Of a stretch of DNA of 64,000 nucleotides, positions 59,724-64,000 are shown in pieces. Each line of letters begins with the position of its first letter. Within the stretch, counting starts at the first letter, position 1. The stretch comes from Prevotella sp. GTDB lineage: Bacteria > Bacteroidota > Bacteroidia > Bacteroidales > Bacteroidaceae. The stretch is taken from contig JAFSYY010000010.1 of assembly GCA_017455845.1 (NCBI GenBank), forward strand, positions 1-64,000. The letters run 5' to 3'. Below the pieces are notes generated by a model. That model made no database searches, was not told where the DNA came from, and saw only the letters and a list, made by a program, of their open reading frames with translations. The position numbers and the translations under genes are program-made.

Positions 59724-61088
59724 ATGTTTTATCGTGCCAACCGCCGGTCGCCATGGTATATGGTGGCCTTTGGCATGATAGGAGCCTCGATATCTGGCGT
59801 GACATTCGTTTCTGTGCCAGGCATGGTGCTGTCTTCACAGATGACCTATCTGCAGGTCTGTCTGGGATTTATTGTTGGATATATTGTGGTGGCCTTTGTG
59901 CTGTTGCCCCTCTATTATAAGTTAAACTTGACGAGCATCTATGCCTATCTGGGCAGACGTTTCGGACATCGCTCTTATCAGACGGGGGCCTGGTTTTTCC
60001 TTATCTCGAAGATGACAGGTGCAGCCGTGAAATTCTATGTTATCTGCATGATATTGCAGCAGTTTATCTTCGATGCGGCAGGTATTCCGTTTATAGTCAA
60101 TGTCATAGGCATGGTGCTTCTGATCTGGCTCTACACCCGTCGGGGCGGCATCGGCACACTGGTATTTACCGACACCTTTCAGACGCTCTGCCTGTTCACG
60201 GCCCTTATCATGATAGTGTTTTCTGTCATCGGCCAGTTGAATCTTACAATAAGCGAAGCCGTCAGTCGTATTGCCGACAACCCGATGAGCCGCATCTTCG
60301 TGTGCGACGACTGGTTCTCGCCCCATAATTTCTGGAAACAGTTTCTCAGCGGGATATTCATCGTTGTCGTGATGACGGGTCTTGACCAGGACATGATGCA
60401 GAAGAACCTGACCTGCAAGACGCTGAAGGATGCACAGAAAGACATGTGTACCTACGGTGTTGCCTTCCTGCCGGCAAACCTGCTTTTCCTGTCATTAGGC
60501 GTGCTGCTTACCATGGCATTGACTCCTCATATTCCTGCAAACAGCGATGAACTCCTACCAGCCTATATCCAAAGTCTTTCAAACATCACCTCCTATTTCT
60601 TTATCATCGGCATCATGGCAGCCTCTTTTTCGAGTGCCGACTCTGCCCTCACCTCGCTGACCACCTGCTATTGCGTGGACATCCGCCGGCAGGCCGACAA
60701 TGAGCAACTCCGCAAGCAGACGCACATCTTAGTGTGCGTCTGCTTTGTATTGTTCATCCTACTCTTCCGTTATACCAACTCCACCTCGCTCATTGATGCC
60801 ATCTACACCCTTGTCAGTTATACCTACGGCCCATTGCTCGGTCTCTTTTCCTTCGGTCTCTTTACTCGCCGCAAGCCTAACGACCGTCTGGTGCCCTTCA
60901 TCTGTATAGCCTCCCCCACCCTATGCTACGGCCTTGACACCCTTACTCAGCATCTGTGGAACTATCGCTTCGGCTATGAACTGCTCATGGTGAACGGTCT
61001 GTTTACTTTCCTTGGTCTTCTGATTGCATGCGGGCCATTACCATACGGATCTCGTCGTAAGTTATCTCAGGCGGACAGAGATTCTTGA
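59724..61088 (+). CDS. Sodium:solute symporter (5' end uncertain)
   Basis: The product is a sodium:solute symporter (SSS, LeuT fold) with AFGMIGASISGVTFVSVPGMV, the GLDQDMMQKNLTCKTLKDAQ-type region and SFSSADSALTSLTTCY. From ATG 59724 it is 454 residues and lacks the first membrane span. In the same frame upstream, codons 59640-59723 read TLYIITILAYFSVLLAISHL and then TGKKTDNE, clearly that missing span, but no ATG, GTG or TTG occurs between them and the DUF5606 stop. The gene may use an unusual start, be mutated, or carry a sequence error. Its 3' end overlaps the convergent helicase gene by 86 nt. Substrate unknown. Confidence 0.85.
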   Translation: MFYRANRRSPWYMVAFGMIGASISGVTFVSVPGMVLSSQMTYLQVCLGFIVGYIVVAFVLLPLYYKLNLTSIYAYLGRRFGHRSYQTGAWFFLISKMTGAAVKFYVICMILQQFIFDAAGIPFIVNVIGMVLLIWLYTRRGGIGTLVFTDTFQTLCLFTALIMIVFSVIGQLNLTISEAVSRIADNPMSRIFVCDDWFSPHNFWKQFLSGIFIVVVMTGLDQDMMQKNLTCKTLKDAQKDMCTYGVAFLPANLLFLSLGVLLTMALTPHIPANSDELLPAYIQSLSNITSYFFIIGIMAASFSSADSALTSLTTCYCVDIRRQADNEQLRKQTHILVCVCFVLFILLFRYTNSTSLIDAIYTLVSYTYGPLLGLFSFGLFTRRKPNDRLVPFICIASPTLCYGLDTLTQHLWNYRFGYELLMVNGLFTFLGLLIACGPLPYGSRRKLSQADRDS

Positions 61089-63180
61089 TGGGCGTTGAGC
61101 CGTTGTTGGTGCCAATCTTACGGATAATGTTCTCTATGGTTTGTTGATGCTCAGGAGACACGAGTTCGCTGAAGGGTATTTTTCCCGATTCAACATAGCG
61201 GGCAAGATGTCCGACCACAGTACTGAGGGAAAGATTACGTTCATGGGCAATGAGATCGGGCTTCAACCCCTGAAGGTAGAGGCTGTAGGACACCTCCCAC
61301 GTCTTAGGCTTCACTTCCTTTGGTGCTTTAGGCTTTCTTTCATGTTTGGGTTTCAGCGATTGCTCATCCAATGCGTCTAGCGTCGACATCTGCTTTTCGT
61401 GAAGATAGTTATCGACACTATAACCCTTTTCGGCTATTTTCATGAGCAGATAGCGGCGGCTAAGCCACATCTGACGAAGGTCGGAAAGAGCATTGCCAAG
61501 TCGTCGGGCAGCCTGTTTGTTATTGGTTTCCACCTTTTCAGAGAGTTCGATGGGCGTGATGAGAATGTCGCGCAACTGACTGGCAAAGTATTCGGCACTT
61601 CGTTTTACACGGTTAAGGAAGTCGGCATCGTGCAGAGCCTCAATGGTCATGGTATTAATCATCTGCTGCCATTTCACAGCGACGGCCATCACATGCTGCT
61701 GCAGATTGAAAAGTGCCTGATCCTGCATCTGCTTCAAAGGGGCATGGCTATGGTAGAAGAACTCGGCAAAGATGCGCACCATCGTCTCCTGCTGATTGAC
61801 GATAGAGCGAAAGTCAAAGAGTTGCAATAGCAGGTAACGCTCGTACTCCTGCTTGAGCGTAGGCAACTGTTGGATGCTATGCTCTGCCTCGCTTTCCTGC
61901 CGGGCAATATAACTATCCACCCGCTCATCATTGATGATGGCGCGGGCATTCAACGGCGAGGCAAGTTCAAGACCTTCGAGCGTCCGGCAACGGCTCAGGG
62001 CAACATACACCTGACCAGGCGCGAAACTCTGGTTGGCATCGATGATGGCACGGTCGAATGTCAACCCCTGACTTTTGTGGATAGTAATGGCCCACGCCAG
62101 TCGCAGGGGCAACTGCTTGAAGGTTCCCTGCACCTCAGACTCTATCTCACGGGTTTTCTCATTAAGGGTATAGCGGGCGTTCTCCCATTCCAGCGGCTCT
62201 ACCTCGATGGCCTCGGCATCGCCATCACAATAGACCGTGAGGCGTTTCTCGCCAATCTCCGTGACACGGCCAATACGTCCGTTATAGTATTTATGCTCGC
62301 CCGATGGATCATTCTTCACAAACATCACCTGTGCACCTTGCTTCAGCACCAGCGTCTCGGCAGTGGGATAGGAGTATTCTGGAAAGGTTCCTTTAATCTC
62401 AGCGCGATACTGGAACAAACGGCCTGGCAGTTTCTGGAGTTCCGATTCGTTGTAGAAATTTGCAAGATTATTGTGGGTGGTCAGACGAATGGCGGGTTGG
62501 GAATGTGGAAGGTTGGGGGTTGTATTGACCCTGCTGTTGAGCCGCGAGAGTGCTTCGGCAGAGGGATGGCCGTTTCTCACCTCATTGAGAATTTTGATGA
62601 ATGATTCATCCTGTTGACGATAGACATGTTCAAGTTGAATGGTCACGTAGTCTATCTGCTGCAAAGCCTTCGACCCGAAGAAGTAGGGCGTGTCGTAGTA
62701 TGGCTTCAGCATCCGCTCGTCTTCCGGCGTCACTACAGGGGTGAGTTGTGCCAGGTCGCCAATCATCAGCATTTGTACACCGCCAAAAGGAAGACTGTGC
62801 TCGCGAAAGCGTCGCAACACGGCATCGATGGCATCGAGCAGGTCGGAACGTACCATTGATATCTCATCAATAATCAGCAAATCTATCGAAGCGATGATTT
62901 TGCGCTTCTCCCTGCTGAAGTCGAACTTACTCTCCACCTTTGCTCCCGGGACAAATGGCGAGAATGGCAACTGGAAGAACGAGTGAATGGTGACACCACC
63001 AGCATTGATAGCAGCCACACCTGTAGGTGCCACTACGACAGGTCGCTTGCGCGACCGCTCCATTACGGTTTTCAGGAATGTTGTCTTGCCCGTTCCCGCC
63101 TTGCCTGTCAGGAAAATGCTACGGCCGGTATTTTCCACAAAGTCCCATGCTGTTCGAAGCCGTTCGTTAGAGTTCGTCAT
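61003..63180 (-). CDS. Pif1-like DNA helicase
   Basis: The 725-residue superfamily 1B helicase has Walker A GKAGTGKT (26-33), a Pif1-type APTGVAAINAGGVTIHSFF motif, Walker B LLIIDEISMV, motif III GDLAQLTPVV, and a C-terminal RecD/UvrD part with AITIHKSQGLTFD and VYVALSRC. Residues about 440-580 are helical, and a small helix-turn-helix (about 640-690, LSLSTVVGHLARYVESGKI) resembles that of RecQ-linked HTH domains. It likely unwinds 5'-3' at structured DNA. No transposon neighbours. Its C-terminal 28 codons overlap the symporter gene on the other strand. Confidence 0.9.
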   Translation of the reverse strand: MTNSNERLRTAWDFVENTGRSIFLTGKAGTGKTTFLKTVMERSRKRPVVVAPTGVAAINAGGVTIHSFFQLPFSPFVPGAKVESKFDFSREKRKIIASIDLLIIDEISMVRSDLLDAIDAVLRRFREHSLPFGGVQMLMIGDLAQLTPVVTPEDERMLKPYYDTPYFFGSKALQQIDYVTIQLEHVYRQQDESFIKILNEVRNGHPSAEALSRLNSRVNTTPNLPHSQPAIRLTTHNNLANFYNESELQKLPGRLFQYRAEIKGTFPEYSYPTAETLVLKQGAQVMFVKNDPSGEHKYYNGRIGRVTEIGEKRLTVYCDGDAEAIEVEPLEWENARYTLNEKTREIESEVQGTFKQLPLRLAWAITIHKSQGLTFDRAIIDANQSFAPGQVYVALSRCRTLEGLELASPLNARAIINDERVDSYIARQESEAEHSIQQLPTLKQEYERYLLLQLFDFRSIVNQQETMVRIFAEFFYHSHAPLKQMQDQALFNLQQHVMAVAVKWQQMINTMTIEALHDADFLNRVKRSAEYFASQLRDILITPIELSEKVETNNKQAARRLGNALSDLRQMWLSRRYLLMKIAEKGYSVDNYLHEKQMSTLDALDEQSLKPKHERKPKAPKEVKPKTWEVSYSLYLQGLKPDLIAHERNLSLSTVVGHLARYVESGKIPFSELVSPEHQQTIENIIRKIGTNNGSTPIKNLCPPEITYDEIRMVMARMQSEDQGK

Positions 63181-63215
63181 TCAAAAAATGGTTCTAAGAA
63201 ATTTGTTCACAGTTA

Positions 63216-64000
63216 TTAGTTAAGTGAGTCAACGACGACCTCGTCCTCTGTTTCAGAAGAAAGGATGCCTAGGCTGTCAACGTCTATGTCAAGGCTGTCG
63301 TTGGGCTCGTAATAGGTATATGCACACTGATACATGGCATCGAGGATGTTGTCATCGTGAGGCGGTGCAAACCTGCCGCGATAGTGTGCGAAGCGCTTGT
63401 CACCCAAGACGGATTCAAGGAACTGTCCGCAGATGGGTAGCGCGGTGCGGCTTCCTTGTCCCAGTTGTCCGGTGCGGAAATGTATGGCGCGGTATTCGCC
63501 TCCTACCCAGGCACCACATACCAACTTGGGACAGACACCCACAAACCATGCGTCGGAGTGATTGTTGGAGGTGCCCGTCTTACCGCCGAAGTCGGTATCG
63601 TTGAAGTTGCGCACATAGCGCCATAGGTTCATGCTGGTACCTCCTGGTTCGCGCATACCGGCCATGAGCATCTGCTGCATCAGGAAGGCAGTGCGGTAGG
63701 TGATGGCTTCTTTCTGCTCTGTGGGTGCCTCGTAGATCAGGTGGCCGTCGCGGTCGAAAATCCGGGTGACGAGAATGGCATCATGGGCCTTGCCGTCGTT
63801 GACAACCGTGGTATAGGCATTGACCAGTTCCTCCAGGTTGACATCGCTGGCACCGAGGGCCAGTGCCGGTGTCTCTTCCAGTTTGCTCTTGATACCCATG
63901 CGGTGGGCGGTCATGGCAATGTGCGGTATTCCAACCTCCTGCGACACCTTCACGGCTATGGAGTTGACACTCTGGGCAAAGGCCGACTTGAGCGTCAATT
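63216..64000 (-). CDS. Class A penicillin-binding protein, 3' part (truncated by window)
   Basis: About 261 C-terminal residues of a PBP1A-type transpeptidase. The SxN motif appears as SVN in FAQSVNSIAVKVSQ, and the KTG motif as FGGKTGTSNNHSDAWFVG. The catalytic SxxK serine and the transglycosylase domain lie beyond the window edge. The C-terminus is acidic (SSETEDEVVVDSLN). It acts in the periplasm to polymerise and crosslink peptidoglycan. The helicase gene starts 35 nt after its stop. Confidence 0.92.
   Translation of the reverse strand, partial: LTLKSAFAQSVNSIAVKVSQEVGIPHIAMTAHRMGIKSKLEETPALALGASDVNLEELVNAYTTVVNDGKAHDAILVTRIFDRDGHLIYEAPTEQKEAITYRTAFLMQQMLMAGMREPGGTSMNLWRYVRNFNDTDFGGKTGTSNNHSDAWFVGVCPKLVCGAWVGGEYRAIHFRTGQLGQGSRTALPICGQFLESVLGDKRFAHYRGRFAPPHDDNILDAMYQCAYTYYEPNDSLDIDVDSLGILSSETEDEVVVDSLN

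Overview
The window reads as ordinary chromosome of a Bacteroidales bacterium, most likely Prevotella or a close relative (Segatella, Xylanibacter). Four things point there: promoters of the Bacteroidetes type (TTTG, about 20 nt, then TAnnTTTG), weak or absent Shine-Dalgarno sequences, many lipoproteins and TonB-dependent receptors, and family-restricted genes such as DUF4924, DUF5606, DUF4876, the GGGtGRT protein and the lamin-tail/OadG protein. I see no phage, plasmid, intact insertion sequence or CRISPR array.

Layout. 1-5.3 kb: a surface-glycan block with two glycosyltransferases flanking hddA, gmhA and an hddC-gmhB fusion, together the whole route from sedoheptulose 7-phosphate to GDP-D-glycero-alpha-D-manno-heptose. 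5.4-10.2 kb: yidC, a DUF1846 gene, pyrB and pyrI. 10.3-12.1 kb: an IscU/NifU-like protein paired with a GGGtGRT protein, closed by a strong two-way terminator. 12.2-14.4 kb (minus): LysE-type exporter, DUF4924 gene, rfbD. 14.5-16.4 kb: ROK sugar kinase and type II pantothenate kinase. 16.5-24.7 kb: four envelope genes (zinc protease, TonB receptor, DUF4876 lipoprotein, DUF6850-like barrel). 24.9-33.1 kb (minus): thrS, zinc peptidase, rubrerythrin, beta-helix lipoprotein, hutH, hutI, small lipoprotein. 33.3-36.1 kb: NtrC-type regulator and histidine kinase. 36.1-42.0 kb (minus): BtuB-like receptor, Cthe_2159-type beta-helix protein and a small secreted protein with a T9SS-like tail. 42.2-49.7 kb: valS, a YidE-type transporter, and three subunits of a Na+-pumping decarboxylase. 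49.7-52.7 kb: tRNA-Arg, a ThiE-like gene, prs, a thioredoxin lipoprotein. 52.7-56.0 kb (minus): rplY, pth, S4 gene, DUF4595-like lipoprotein, queF. 56.2-61.1 kb: nusB, yajC, ybbR, coaE, DUF5606 gene, sodium symporter. 61.0-64.0 kb (minus): Pif1-like helicase and the 3' part of a class A penicillin-binding protein gene.

The most unusual content is repeat DNA rather than any one gene. (1) GC-rich palindromic units of REP type, mostly in inverted pairs of about 90-135 bp, sit in frame inside an NtrC-type regulator (twice), its histidine kinase (a pair and a single unit) and valS, with one more pair in an intergenic gap. (2) Degenerate tandem repeats of 7 bp (in one case 8 bp), with a different unit at each site, fill many of the intergenic gaps. 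They run into genes, where they supply stop codons (hutI, pth), a start codon (ybbR), and internal peptide insertions (BtuB-like receptor twice, valS once). (3) One heptad family has recognisable ends: an AGCGCT-CGCTAGTGAA left end and an AATTTGCTACCGC right end that lies directly before start codons at three loci. (4) A 22-bp tandem array of palindromic units lies downstream of the beta-helix gene.

Functions are recognised from motifs and family memory only; no database search was possible.
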